Below, piece by piece: positions 51,342 to 61,186 of a stretch of DNA of 64,000 nucleotides. Position numbers and translations under genes: made by a program. The notes below the pieces were generated by a model. The model ran no database searches, had not been told where the DNA came from, and saw nothing but the letters and a program-made list of their open reading frames with translations. Each line of letters starts with the position of its first letter. The first letter of the stretch is position 1. This DNA comes from Saprospiraceae bacterium. GTDB taxonomy: Bacteria; Bacteroidota; Bacteroidia; Chitinophagales; Saprospiraceae. Location: positions 248,001-312,000 of the forward strand of contig JADJGA010000011.1 of the NCBI GenBank assembly GCA_016708265.1. The letters are read 5' to 3'.

Positions 51342-53924
51342 ATGATGAATGTAGAAAAAGTAGGTAATTTAACCCAAAACGATACCGAAAATAATAAATT
51401 GAGAAAGATAGATTATCAGACAGCCTTCAAGGCCTCAATTGATTATTTCGAAGGGGACGAATTGGCAGCGAGTGTATTTGTCAATAAATATGCATTAAAA
51501 GATTCAGAAGGCAATATCTATGAGGCTACCCCGGCAGATATGCATAGAAGACTTGCAAGAGAAATTGCAAGAATAGAAAAAAAATATCCCAGACCAATAC
51601 AGGAAGAAGAAATATTCAATTTACTTGACAGATTTAGATATATTGTACCACAGGGTGGTCCAATGTCCGGAATCGGTAACGATTTTCAGATATCCTCTCT
51701 TTCAAATTGTTTTGTAATAGGAAACGAAGCCGACTCATACGGTGGAATTATTAAACTGGACGAAGAACAGGCTCAGCTTATGAAACGAAGGGGTGGAGTT
51801 GGACACGATCTTTCGCATATCAGACCCAAGGGATCAGCAGTTAAAAATAGTGCACTTACTTCTACGGGAATTGTTCCGTTCATGGAAAGATTTTCAAACA
51901 GTACACGAGAGGTTGCCCAGGACGGGAGAAGGGGTGCTCTTATGTTGTCTTTGTCCATTAATCATCCGGATTCAGAAGATTTTATTGATGCAAAACTGGA
52001 CCTTGGAAAAATAACAGGTGCAAATATTTCGGTGCGCATCGATGATGAATTCATGAAGGCTGTAGTAGAAAAGAGGGAATATGTGCAAAAATTTCCTGTT
52101 TTCAGCAAAGAACCTAAAACAACAAAAACAATAGAAGCTTCAGATTTGTGGACAAAAATAGTAACCAATGCCTGGAAATCTGCCGAACCCGGAATTCTGT
52201 TTTGGGATACGGTGATCAGGGAATCCGTTCCGGATTGTTATGCAGATCTAGGTTTCAAAACCATATCAACAAATCCTTGCGGAGAAATACCCCTAAATCC
52301 ATATGACTCATGTCGTTTGCTTGCCGTAAATTTATACAGTTATGTAAAAAATCCATTTACAGACAAGGCTGAATTTGATTTTGTTCTTTTCGAAGAGCAC
52401 ACAAGGCTTGCACAAAGGATAATGGACGATATTATTGATCTCGAGCTTGAGCAGATAGATAAAATAATAGAAAAAATAGAAAAGGATCCGGAAGATGGCG
52501 GGATCAAACTTACAGAAAAAGATTTGTGGTTCAAAATAAAAGACAAGGCTATTAAAGGGAGAAGAACCGGAGTAGGAATAACAGCCGAAGGAGATATGCT
52601 TGCAGCGTTAGGGTACAGATATGGAACAGACGAGGCAATTGATTTTTCAGAACAAGTACAGTCAACCCTCGCAGTAAATGCTTACATGTCATCAGTTACA
52701 ATGGCAGAGGAAAGGGGGGCTTTTCAAATATACGATAACGAACGAGAAAAAAATAATCCCTTTATTAAGAGGCTGAAAGAAAAGAGTCCTGAAATGTATG
52801 AAAGAATGGCAAAAGTGGGCAGAAGAAATATAGCCTTGCTGACAATAGCCCCGACTGGCAGTACAAGTATCATGACTCAGACTACTTCAGGATTGGAACC
52901 GGTATTTATGGTCTCTTACAAGAGGAGGAAAAAAATCAATCCAAATGACCAGAATTCCAAAACCTCATTTGTAGACCAGAATAATGATCACTGGGAGGAA
53001 TATATGGTTTTTCATCATAAATTTATAACCTGGTTGCAGGCAAATAACTATAATGTTGAAGAGATAGTAAATCTGCCCGAAGCTGAACTTCAAAAAATTA
53101 TTGAAAAAAGCCCATATCACAAAGCCACCGCCAACGATGTTGACTGGATGCAGAAAGTCAGAATGCAGGGAAGAATTCAGAAGTGGGTCGATCATTCAAT
53201 AAGTGTTACAGTAAACCTTCCGAATACAGCAAACGTTGACCTTGTAAATAAACTGTATATCGAAGCATGGGAAAGTGGATGTAAAGGAATGACAATTTAC
53301 AGAGACGGTTCAAGAACAGGGGTATTAGTCACAAATGATAAAAAAGAAGACGAAGATATACCTAACTTCAGGGTAAATCATTCACCCAAAAGGCCCAGAA
53401 AACTTGATGCTGAAATAGTCAGATTCATGAACAACAAAGAAAAATGGATTGCAGTTGTAGGTTTGCTTGACGGAAAGCCTTACGAAATCTTTACTGGTTC
53501 TGCCGAAGATACATTCATGATCCCTAAAACTATTTCCAAGGCCTGGGTCATCAAAATACGGGATAATGAAGGAAGTAGCAGATATGACCTTCAATATGCC
53601 GACAAATACGGCTTCAAAGTAACCCACGAAGGACTTTCAAGATCATTCAATAAAGAATACTGGAATTATGCCAAACTAATTTCGGGAGTATTAAGACATG
53701 GTATGCCATTACCCAAAGTTGTCGAACTGATAGATGGATTAAATGTTGAAAGCGAATCTATAAATTCGTGGAAAAAAGGAATCGTCCGGGCATTGAAACT
53801 TTTCATCCCTGACGGAACAAAAGTTGAAAAAGAAGCTTGTGAAAACTGCGGAGAAATAGGAAATCTGATATATGTGGAAGGATGTCTTTCATGCAAATCC
53901 TGCGGACACTCTAAATGCGGATAG
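51342..53924 (+). CDS. nrdJ: Adenosylcobalamin-dependent (class II) ribonucleotide reductase
   Basis: An 860-aa protein. The first about 100 residues end in RFRYIVPQGGPMSGIGND. The barrel carries SLSNCFVIG and the catalytic NPCGEIPLNPYDSC, where the Cys of NPCGE is the thiyl site. LTIAPTGSTSIMTQTTSGLEP and GCKGMTIYRDGSRTGVL follow. A TSCPD-type domain and a C-terminal Cys cluster (CENCGEIGNLIYVEGCLSCKSC) that serves thiol exchange close the protein. B12-dependent enzymes need no oxygen, which fits anaerobic or changing conditions. No nrdR or class I genes are in the window. Confidence 0.92.
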   Translation: MMNVEKVGNLTQNDTENNKLRKIDYQTAFKASIDYFEGDELAASVFVNKYALKDSEGNIYEATPADMHRRLAREIARIEKKYPRPIQEEEIFNLLDRFRYIVPQGGPMSGIGNDFQISSLSNCFVIGNEADSYGGIIKLDEEQAQLMKRRGGVGHDLSHIRPKGSAVKNSALTSTGIVPFMERFSNSTREVAQDGRRGALMLSLSINHPDSEDFIDAKLDLGKITGANISVRIDDEFMKAVVEKREYVQKFPVFSKEPKTTKTIEASDLWTKIVTNAWKSAEPGILFWDTVIRESVPDCYADLGFKTISTNPCGEIPLNPYDSCRLLAVNLYSYVKNPFTDKAEFDFVLFEEHTRLAQRIMDDIIDLELEQIDKIIEKIEKDPEDGGIKLTEKDLWFKIKDKAIKGRRTGVGITAEGDMLAALGYRYGTDEAIDFSEQVQSTLAVNAYMSSVTMAEERGAFQIYDNEREKNNPFIKRLKEKSPEMYERMAKVGRRNIALLTIAPTGSTSIMTQTTSGLEPVFMVSYKRRKKINPNDQNSKTSFVDQNNDHWEEYMVFHHKFITWLQANNYNVEEIVNLPEAELQKIIEKSPYHKATANDVDWMQKVRMQGRIQKWVDHSISVTVNLPNTANVDLVNKLYIEAWESGCKGMTIYRDGSRTGVLVTNDKKEDEDIPNFRVNHSPKRPRKLDAEIVRFMNNKEKWIAVVGLLDGKPYEIFTGSAEDTFMIPKTISKAWVIKIRDNEGSSRYDLQYADKYGFKVTHEGLSRSFNKEYWNYAKLISGVLRHGMPLPKVVELIDGLNVESESINSWKKGIVRALKLFIPDGTKVEKEACENCGEIGNLIYVEGCLSCKSCGHSKCG

Positions 53925-53984
53925 CAAAGAATACCGTAAAAGTAAAAAGCAGGTTTAAGGGAGGTTAATAGCTTTAAGTCTTTA

Positions 53985-55238
53985 TTATTCAATTATCTTT
54001 ATGCCGGCCAGTTTATCATACTTGCTACCAAAAGGACGCTGATAAACCAGAATCAGATAATCATTTTCAGTTTCATACCAGGAGCCCTCAATAGGTTCAA
54101 AATCGATTTTTCCTGATTTATCTGTCAGTGCATAATAATAATCATAAACACCCTGTTTAAGAAATATTTCTCCGTTATAAGATTGTGTCTCCGGATTATA
54201 GCTCAGTTTGTTTTCATCATATAACTGCCATTCACAAAATCCACCTGTTACATATACTTCACTGTCTTTAACAGGAGCCAGGGTTTTTAAAGCAAAATGC
54301 ACATTTGTATATTGTGATGTATTTATGTTCTGGTTGTCCAGGTTAAGAATAATAAAATTGCCGTTGATATCATTATGAAAGAAATAATTCCCGTATTTTC
54401 TGATTTCATCATTTTCAAGCACAATATCCACTCCGCTTCTTTTTACATCAACAGATCTGACCTCAAGGTTAGTTGCCCTAAGGCTTCTGCTGTCAAAGTA
54501 ATGAAATTCATTTAAAGCCCGGAAGAGAAAAGGATCAAATTCATCAAAACTAAGGTTATCGCCCAACAAATACTTAGGAGAAACATCTTTTACCGCATCA
54601 ATCCATTTATTGTTTTGAAGTATAGTAATTTTGAATTCCTTCAGGGGGTCAACAACATAATAATCCTTTGTGTTTAATTCTACTTTAAGGCTTTGATGGG
54701 TGTAATATTTTGAAACATCCCGTGCGTGATTGATATATGAACTTATTTTAATTCTGTTTTCAGAGACCATAAATCTTTTGGTGATCACAATTTCATCATT
54801 TTCATCATAAACAGCCAAAATATAATTACCTGAAATTATCCACCTGATATCCTTGTTTGGAAGTTTTAAACGGTAATTAGTGTATTGTCTGAGTGTGAAA
54901 ACCGAATTTTCTATATTTCTGATCTCCACACCATTGTATCCGCTCAAAAAATCACTCTCATTAAGATTGGAGCTGATGTTCCAGTTCATATCACAATGCA
55001 CTATTTTATAATAATAGCTTTTAGAATCTCCGTCAGTGTCGTCGAACTCAAAATATAAAGGGATATTGCCCTCAAGATTGGAGATGGGATAGGATAATGG
55101 ATTGTTGCCTGCAAAGAATTTCACAGATTTAATGTTTTCCACATATACATAATCGTCAGTCCTATTAATTTCCTGTGAAAATGAATAAAAAGCCGATATA
55201 AAAGCTATAAGTAAAAAATAAGTCTTTTTAAAGTCCAT
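53985..55238 (-). CDS. T9SS plug-domain protein (DUF5103)
   Basis: 417 aa from the ATG at 55238 (MDFKKTYFLLIAFISAFYSFSQ, a clean signal peptide); an ATG at 55313 adds an unlikely 25-residue prefix. The DUF5103 pattern is clear: SVKFFAGNNPLSYPIS, LYFEFDDTDGDSKSYYYKIVHCDMNW, FDEFDPFLFRALNEFHYFDSRS and GDYYY-type C-terminal carbohydrate-binding-like strands (VYVTGGFCEWQLYDENKLSYN). This family was found as the plug that closes the SprA channel of T9SS. It is the only T9SS component in the window, although four T9SS substrates are encoded here. Confidence 0.88.
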   Translation of the reverse strand: MDFKKTYFLLIAFISAFYSFSQEINRTDDYVYVENIKSVKFFAGNNPLSYPISNLEGNIPLYFEFDDTDGDSKSYYYKIVHCDMNWNISSNLNESDFLSGYNGVEIRNIENSVFTLRQYTNYRLKLPNKDIRWIISGNYILAVYDENDEIVITKRFMVSENRIKISSYINHARDVSKYYTHQSLKVELNTKDYYVVDPLKEFKITILQNNKWIDAVKDVSPKYLLGDNLSFDEFDPFLFRALNEFHYFDSRSLRATNLEVRSVDVKRSGVDIVLENDEIRKYGNYFFHNDINGNFIILNLDNQNINTSQYTNVHFALKTLAPVKDSEVYVTGGFCEWQLYDENKLSYNPETQSYNGEIFLKQGVYDYYYALTDKSGKIDFEPIEGSWYETENDYLILVYQRPFGSKYDKLAGIKIIE

Positions 55239-55342
55239 TTGAAGATATTTAGAACTAAACGAAAAATATTTGGAAATAATATATGACATATTTTCCAACC
55301 TTTTATAATACAATCAACGTCTGAAATTAGTAAATAAAAAAA

Positions 55343-55672
55343 ATGAAAAACTCTGCAAATATTATTCTGACATTTTTAGTAGCATACCTGTTTGTCGGTT
55401 CCTGTTGCTGTAATGTCGAAGAAAGTATTTGCAGTAAATCAGGAGAAATAATTTTTTATGAATACAAAGAATGTCTGTGTTGTCCCGGTTGGGTAATAAA
55501 AACAGGGGAGGATACGATAAAAACCGAATTACTCCCTAATCAGGATATTGTTTTGGACGAAATTGAAAAAAATGGATATCCGGTTTTGATTGAATTTGAA
55601 TATATAGATACTACGGGTATTTGCAATATGCAATATAAAAAAATAACATGTCTGGAAATAATAAAACATTAA
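55343..55672 (+). CDS. Small cysteine-rich lipoprotein, unknown
   Basis: A 109-aa protein. The N-terminal hydrophobic segment (IILTFLVAYLFVGSCC) ends in a lipobox-like GSC, so it is probably a lipoprotein. The rest is soluble, with a CLCCPG cluster and further Cys, and resembles a compact beta fold. I do not recognise the family. It is the first gene of a plus-strand series that continues with an LVIVD-type lipoprotein 28 bp downstream and ends with a sigma factor pair. Confidence 0.65.
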   Translation: MKNSANIILTFLVAYLFVGSCCCNVEESICSKSGEIIFYEYKECLCCPGWVIKTGEDTIKTELLPNQDIVLDEIEKNGYPVLIEFEYIDTTGICNMQYKKITCLEIIKH

Positions 55673-55700
55673 TAATTATAAAATTCTAAATCAATAAATT

Positions 55701-56966
55701 ATGAAAAATTCATTAAAAATTTTGACATCTTTATTTGCATTAGTTTCGCTGCTCTTTATCAGTTCATGTGCATACGATGATTGCAATGAAACAGTGAAAT
55801 ATCAGGTTTACAATCCCGTTTACCTGACCAAAGCACAACTCAGAAATGTAGAAATACTGGAATCCCGGGCATTAAAAAATCCAGGGAAAATTTATGTCTT
55901 TGGAAAATATCTGTTTATCAATGAATTATATGAGGGGGTACATGTTTTTGACAACAGTAATCCCGCAAGCCCTGTTAATTTATCCTTTATTTCCATTCCC
56001 GGCAACGTAGATATTGCGGTGAAATCTAATATTTTGTATGCTGATAATTATATTGACCTGCTTAGCTTTGACATTTCTGATCCGGAAAATCCAAAGTATT
56101 TAAAAAAGGTAGAGAATGTATTTTCAACCTATAAATATGAAAACCCGGGGCTCGGGTATCTGGTATATTACAAGGCAACCGACAGGATCGAAGAAATAGA
56201 TTGTTCAAATATCACAGGCGACATAATGTGGGAAAGCGGAGGAGGTGTACTTGTTGACTTTTCTAATACAAAGGATGGTGGAAGTTCAGGAGGAAACGGT
56301 TCTGTTACAGGATTGGGCGGTTCAATGGCAAGATTCACAATCCTTAAGGACAGATTGTACGTTGTCGATAATTCAAGCCTTAATGTATTGAATATTGAAA
56401 AAGCGGAAAATCCTTACTTTGTCAACAAAGTAGAATTAGGCTGGGGAATTGAGACCATATATCCTTTTAAAGAAAACTTGTTCATAGGTTCCAATACCGG
56501 AATGTTTGTCTATAGTGCAACAAATCCGGACAAACCGGAATTATTATCAAATTTTGTCCATGCAGTCTCCTGTGATCCTGTTTTTGTGGTTGGTGATATA
56601 GCATACGTTACCTTGAGAACAGGAAACAACTGCAGGGGAATTGAGGACCAGCTTGATGTGATTGACATAAAGAATATTCTCAACCCGCTACTTATTAAAT
56701 CTTATAAAATGGACAATCCTCACGGATTAAGTGTAATAAACGATAAAATGGTACTATGCGAAGGAGAATTCGGATTAAAAGTACTGAATGTAAAAGACCC
56801 CAAAGACGTAGAAACAAAAGCGAAGATCGTGAACAAACATTTTTATGATGTTATCATTCTTGATGAAGATGACATAATACTGGTTGGAAATGATGGTCTT
56901 TACCAGTATAAGCTGGATGGCTACGATTTGAAAGAACTAAGTGCAATAAAAGTTGAAACCAAATAA
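55701..56966 (+). CDS. LVIVD-repeat lipoprotein
   Basis: A 421-aa protein with a lipoprotein signal (LFISSCAYDD). The body is made of LVIVD-type repeats (beta-propeller blades): FLFINELYEGVHVFDNSNPASPVN-like, VDIAVKSNILYADNYIDLLSFDISDPENP, IYPFKENLFIGSNTGMFVYSATNPDKP and MVLCEGEFGLKVLNVKDPKDVE. A glycine-rich insert (GGSSGGNGSVTGLGGS) lies mid-protein. Such proteins sit on the outer surface or in the periplasm and have no fixed function. It lies in the cluster leading to the ECF sigma gene. Confidence 0.85.
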   Translation: MKNSLKILTSLFALVSLLFISSCAYDDCNETVKYQVYNPVYLTKAQLRNVEILESRALKNPGKIYVFGKYLFINELYEGVHVFDNSNPASPVNLSFISIPGNVDIAVKSNILYADNYIDLLSFDISDPENPKYLKKVENVFSTYKYENPGLGYLVYYKATDRIEEIDCSNITGDIMWESGGGVLVDFSNTKDGGSSGGNGSVTGLGGSMARFTILKDRLYVVDNSSLNVLNIEKAENPYFVNKVELGWGIETIYPFKENLFIGSNTGMFVYSATNPDKPELLSNFVHAVSCDPVFVVGDIAYVTLRTGNNCRGIEDQLDVIDIKNILNPLLIKSYKMDNPHGLSVINDKMVLCEGEFGLKVLNVKDPKDVETKAKIVNKHFYDVIILDEDDIILVGNDGLYQYKLDGYDLKELSAIKVETK

Positions 56967-57015
56967 CTGTTTAATATTCACTTATTTTGCTTATTTTTGA
57001 AATAAATATTATAAA

Positions 57016-57762
57016 ATGAAAATATTTCTGTCAGCCACATTATTTGTTTTATATGCAGTAGTCCTGTTTTCACAGAATGAACCAAGTTATAAAGATATGA
57101 TCATTTTGAAAAACGGAAGTAAGTTGTACGGGTCAATAATTGACTATAGAGTTGGCGGAGAAGTAAAACTGAGGTTGGAAAATGGCAGTTTACTAACATT
57201 TACTGATGATGTTGTTTCGAAAATAGAGATTTATAGTCCCACTTCAAAGAACACAAGACCATTCAACATAGAATCAAATACAATTTATCATGCCTTTGGG
57301 ATCAAGCTTATACCCGGAAGCAATATTTACTCTGATAATCCAAGACTGGGTATGGGGCTGGAGTACAGTCTGGGTTACAGGTTCAATAATTATGCATCAC
57401 TGGGAGGAGGAGCAGGAGCAGAGTATTTTAACTATGGATTCAATGAATTCTTTTTCCCTGTTTTTATGGATTACATGACATTTTTGAGAAAAAGCCCGAT
57501 AAGTCCATTTTTGAGGCTGCAGGCAGGATATGGATTGCTCCACACCAATTCGGACAATATTATCGATAAGGCAGGAGGATTGATGTTTAATCCTGCGTTT
57601 GGTTTTAAATTCCAGGGAGGTTACGGTATAAATTTCACTTTGGATATTAATTTTAAATATCAGGAAGCTAAATTTACATACAGGGGTCAGTGGGGAAATC
57701 AGATCTACAACAGGGACGTTACTTTTCAAAGGTTGTTGCTGCGATTTGGGATTATTTTTTAA
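57016..57762 (+). CDS. Predicted outer-membrane beta-barrel protein
   Basis: A 248-aa protein with a signal peptide (FLSATLFVLYAVVLFS). A short strand-rich domain (ILKNGSKLYGSIIDYRVGG, VKLRLENGSLLTF) recalls Sm-like or lipocalin-like N-terminal pieces seen before small barrels. It is followed by barrel strands (GMGLEYSLGYRFNNYASLGGGAG, FNPAFGFKFQGGYGINFTLDINF, RLLLRFGIIF). It lies 31 bp before the sigma factor gene and could be part of its regulon or sensing circuit. Function unknown. Confidence 0.75.
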   Translation: MKIFLSATLFVLYAVVLFSQNEPSYKDMIILKNGSKLYGSIIDYRVGGEVKLRLENGSLLTFTDDVVSKIEIYSPTSKNTRPFNIESNTIYHAFGIKLIPGSNIYSDNPRLGMGLEYSLGYRFNNYASLGGGAGAEYFNYGFNEFFFPVFMDYMTFLRKSPISPFLRLQAGYGLLHTNSDNIIDKAGGLMFNPAFGFKFQGGYGINFTLDINFKYQEAKFTYRGQWGNQIYNRDVTFQRLLLRFGIIF

Positions 57763-57793
57763 TGCTGCAATATTGCAAATATACTCATTCTGA

Positions 57794-58336
57794 ATGAATA
57801 TACATTCCGATCAGGAACTTATAAATGGCTGTATTAGAAATTCCAGGAAATTTCAGGAAGAGTTATATCTGCGATTTTTTGATAAAATGTTTGGAATGTG
57901 TTTAAGGCATACAGATGATGAAGAAACAGCAATGAGCATTATGAATGATGGATTTCTAAATGTATTTAAAAATATTTCAGGATTCAGAGGAGAAGGAAGC
58001 CTCGAATCCTGGATCAAAAAAATCGTTTTTAATCGTATTGCAGATCATTACAGAGTAAAAAAAAATAACATCAAATACGTTCAACTTACGGACGAAAGGC
58101 CTTATGATGATACTTTTGATACTTATGATTATGAATTGATAATAAAAATCATTAAGAACTTACCTGAAAAAGACCGGGATATATTTATTATGCATACAAT
58201 AGAAGGCTACAGCCACGTTGAAATATCGGAAATGATGAAGATTTCCCCTGGAACTTCAAAATGGTATCTGTCAAATGCAAAAAAAACACTCAGAGAAATG
58301 CTATTAAAAAACAAGATAAATTACAACAAAGCATGA
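57794..58336 (+). CDS. ECF-type RNA polymerase sigma factor
   Basis: A 180-aa protein with sigma region 2 (FQEELYLRFFDKMFGMCLRHTDDEETAMSIMNDGFLNVFKNI, with DGFL for the usual DxF motif) and region 4 (NLPEKDRDIFIMHTIEGYSHVEISEMMKISPGTSKWYLSNAKK). There is no region 1 or 3. Its TGA overlaps the ATG of the next gene, the classic arrangement of an ECF sigma with its anti-sigma partner. The target promoters are unknown. Confidence 0.92.
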   Translation: MNIHSDQELINGCIRNSRKFQEELYLRFFDKMFGMCLRHTDDEETAMSIMNDGFLNVFKNISGFRGEGSLESWIKKIVFNRIADHYRVKKNNIKYVQLTDERPYDDTFDTYDYELIIKIIKNLPEKDRDIFIMHTIEGYSHVEISEMMKISPGTSKWYLSNAKKTLREMLLKNKINYNKA

Positions 58337-59577
58337 GAAATAAAACCTTTCCTGACAATATTAAAAAGCAGGGCTGGGACAGGATGAATGATTTACTCAA
58401 TAAAGAATTGCCTCAGCAACGAAATAGGAAACGAATTCTTGTTTTCTTCCTGATTTTCGGTATAATATCGACGTTTGGCTTATATATGATGAACAATTAT
58501 AACAGAGCCGAAGTAAATATTGACACTTTTAAAAATGAACAAAGCGAAGTTCAAAAAGCTTCATCAGTCAATAATTCCGGAGACTTAAAAACTGTCCGGA
58601 AGTCAGATATTAGATCAGAGGATTTAAATGATTTGCAAAGCAAATCCGGCAACTCCAATGTCACTGCGAATCCGCTTAAAAGCACCCGATATAAAAGTAT
58701 TAAAACAGAAGCCCTTTCAAATACTAAAACTTTTCAGGAAAAGGAAGATGAAAATATAAATGAGCCAGAGATTGTTTATGACATAAAGGAAACCCAAAGA
58801 ACAGAAAATGATGATATTTCCCGTTTATTTACGTTAAAAATTCCAATTTTTCCGGAACAGAAAGATCCATATCTTAAAAATTTAGCTATTCAAAAACCTA
58901 AAAAATCTTTTAACTGGTTTTTTAATCCTTTTCTTGAAACCAAGGTTTTCAACAATACAATTGAGAGCATATCTCCAAAATTTGAATTTTCGGCAGGAAA
59001 TACTTTTTATTTCAATCGCAGATTCTTTTTTGATATTGCCATCGGTTATACAAATTCACAGCTATTGGTCGGTTCGGTTAATTTGGCTGCCGATGGTACG
59101 GATTTCAAAGCTACAAATAACGAAATTGAACTATATAATAATCGTGGTGTAAATCAAAAGTCATTAAAACATGGAGTTTTCGAAATATCTGTGCATGAAG
59201 GATATCGCATAACAAGGAAGATTTCATTAAAAGCCGGAGGTGGAATTTCTTTTACAAAAGGATTAAATTCGGTTTTAAGGGAAAATACAGAAATATTTGT
59301 TTCAAATGAGAACGGAATAGAAATAAATGACAGCGAATATGGCTCAGTGAGTTTACCAACCGGCTATTTAATTCCCGATCACACTTATTTTGCAGAGTTG
59401 AATTTGCAATATCAGATAATTACCAGAATCAACCTGCAAATTGGGTATAAGTATTATTTTAATAATTACAATGTGCTTACAGATACACAGCAGGAAAATG
59501 TATACAGGGCATATATAAAACAGCCTCCGGTGATTTCCAATTTTTATTTAGGATTAAAATATAATTTCAGAAAATAA
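58333..59577 (+). CDS. Putative dual-membrane-spanning anti-sigma factor (Dma-like)
   Basis: About 414 aa from the ATG at 58333, which overlaps the sigma stop as ATGA. Residues 1-35 are cytoplasmic (KKQGWDRMNDLLNKELP, an anti-sigma-like helix). One transmembrane helix follows (about 35-54, ILVFFLIFGIISTFGLYMM). A long, polar, charged periplasmic linker (about 55-190) leads to a C-terminal outer-membrane barrel of amphipathic strands (FEFSAGNTFYFNRRFFFDIAIGY, LKAGGGISFTKG, NLQIGYKYYFNNY, FYLGLKYNFRK). One polypeptide would thus link cytoplasm and outer membrane. Such proteins (Dma) regulate ECF sigma factors in Bacteroides. The role here is inferred from topology and gene order. Confidence 0.72.
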   Translation: MRNKTFPDNIKKQGWDRMNDLLNKELPQQRNRKRILVFFLIFGIISTFGLYMMNNYNRAEVNIDTFKNEQSEVQKASSVNNSGDLKTVRKSDIRSEDLNDLQSKSGNSNVTANPLKSTRYKSIKTEALSNTKTFQEKEDENINEPEIVYDIKETQRTENDDISRLFTLKIPIFPEQKDPYLKNLAIQKPKKSFNWFFNPFLETKVFNNTIESISPKFEFSAGNTFYFNRRFFFDIAIGYTNSQLLVGSVNLAADGTDFKATNNEIELYNNRGVNQKSLKHGVFEISVHEGYRITRKISLKAGGGISFTKGLNSVLRENTEIFVSNENGIEINDSEYGSVSLPTGYLIPDHTYFAELNLQYQIITRINLQIGYKYYFNNYNVLTDTQQENVYRAYIKQPPVISNFYLGLKYNFRK

Positions 59578-59587
59578 AAGTTATGAA

Positions 59588-59617
59588 CAAAAAAGGGCTT
59601 CATTTCGATTGAAGCCC
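59588..59617 (-). terminator. Intrinsic terminator of the DUF819 gene
   Basis: GGGCTTCA (59595-59602) pairs with TGAAGCCC (59610-59617). On the minus strand the stem runs into TTTTTT (complement of the A-run at 59589-59594). It could also slow transcripts of the plus-strand regulator. Confidence 0.75.
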
Positions 59618-59766
59618 GTAGAAAAGCAGAGTTTTTATAATTTAACAACGGGATTATACCAAAGATTGGAGTGACAGACAATTCATTTTGGTAAAATACC
59701 TTTTCTCCGTTGTAAACAGTATAGACAACTAAATCTTGAAAAGGGTTGGCTGGAGACGAAAAAAAA

Positions 59767-61161
59767 TTAACCAGAGATCCATTGCATCAGATAGGCAGAA
59801 ATAATTCCCCCATAAGTCCCTATGGCATATCCCAGCACAGCCAGCAAAACTCCGACAGGAGCAAGAAAAGTACTGAATGCAGAAACTACAAGGGAAGCGG
59901 AAGCAACCCCACCAATATTTGCCTGGCTGCCCACAGCGATAAACAAGAATGGAGCCCTTATCAGTCTTCCAACAATGATCATAATTACAGCATGAAAGGA
60001 AATCCAGATTATTCCCAAAACAAAAAGACTTATATTTTCTTTTATTTCCATGAGGTTCATTTTCATACCAATTGTTGCTACAAGAAAATATAAAAAAATG
60101 GTTCCCCATTTTGATGCACCTATTCCTTCAAGTTTCCTTGCTCTTGTAAATGACAACAGCAACCCAAATGTGGTAGCAATTATAATCAACCAGAAAAAGC
60201 CCGACAAAAGCCAGGTTAATTTATATGTTTCAAGTGAATTACCAAACTTTCCTATAAGAGGAGTGATCAGGTCTGCTCCCATCTGAGACAAGGCAACTCC
60301 TCCGAAAGCTATTGACAGCATTATCAAATAGTCAACTGTAGTAGGATTTTTTTCGATAGTTTTGCGGTATTCCTCTAATTTACTTGTTAGCCTATCAATA
60401 GAAGAAGTATCGGCTTTAAGCCAGGAGTCAATTTTCTTGTGAATGCTGACGCCATATAGTAAAATCCCCAGCCAGATATTTGAAACTATGACATCAACTA
60501 CAATAAATGAAGCAAAAATATTTTCATTTACATGATAAATCTCTTTCATGGCAGTTTGATTGGCAGAACCCCCTATCCAGCTTCCGGCAATTGTCGACAT
60601 TCCTTTCCAAAGGTCATCACCTGAGAATGGCAGCAATCCCGGAAAAAATTTCAGCACAACGAATAGAGTTAAAGGTCCACCTATTATTATCCCAAGAGTA
60701 CCGGTCAAAAACATGATTAACGCCTTAGGTCCAAGACTAAGTATTCCTTTAAAATCAACACTAATAGTCAATAAAATGAGACATGCGGGGAGAAAATAAT
60801 TAGATGCAACGAAATTAAGCTGAGACTTTTCCCTGAACTGATCCAGTGAGCTGATATCTATATTATTTTGGCTAACCAGCCCTTTAATTTGTTCAAAAGT
60901 AGCATCAGGTTGAATATTAAGGTTAAAATTTTGATTAAGAAAATCAATAACTGCTCCGGTATCATACCATTCATTTCCAATCAATCCAAGCGGCCAGTTG
61001 AGCAAGGCAGGAACAAAATATGCCAGTAGCAACGCAGGCACGAATGTATAGAACTTCTTAAAATATTTATTTTCAAGACCGGAAGTATAAAACAATAAAG
61101 TCAGAACCGAAATTAAAATTCCAAGAATTATAATGTCATTTGTAAAAACAGGCTGATTCAT
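59767..61161 (-). CDS. DUF819 family membrane protein
   Basis: A 464-aa protein with about ten helices. DUF819 signatures are visible: FVPALLLAYFVPALLNWPLG, TGTLGIIIGGPLTL, GMSTIAGSWIGGSANQTAMKEI and FIAVGSQANIGGVASASLVVSAF near the C-terminus. An insertion of about 60 residues (WYDTGAVIDFLNQNFNLNI onward) follows helix 3. The glycine-rich repeats in the two halves suggest a transporter with inverted-repeat topology. Substrate unknown. It lies 25 bp after the MlaF-like gene on the same strand. Confidence 0.85.
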   Translation of the reverse strand: MNQPVFTNDIIILGILISVLTLLFYTSGLENKYFKKFYTFVPALLLAYFVPALLNWPLGLIGNEWYDTGAVIDFLNQNFNLNIQPDATFEQIKGLVSQNNIDISSLDQFREKSQLNFVASNYFLPACLILLTISVDFKGILSLGPKALIMFLTGTLGIIIGGPLTLFVVLKFFPGLLPFSGDDLWKGMSTIAGSWIGGSANQTAMKEIYHVNENIFASFIVVDVIVSNIWLGILLYGVSIHKKIDSWLKADTSSIDRLTSKLEEYRKTIEKNPTTVDYLIMLSIAFGGVALSQMGADLITPLIGKFGNSLETYKLTWLLSGFFWLIIIATTFGLLLSFTRARKLEGIGASKWGTIFLYFLVATIGMKMNLMEIKENISLFVLGIIWISFHAVIMIIVGRLIRAPFLFIAVGSQANIGGVASASLVVSAFSTFLAPVGVLLAVLGYAIGTYGGIISAYLMQWISG

Positions 61162-61186
61162 TATGAAAGGACTTTTTAATGAAAAA

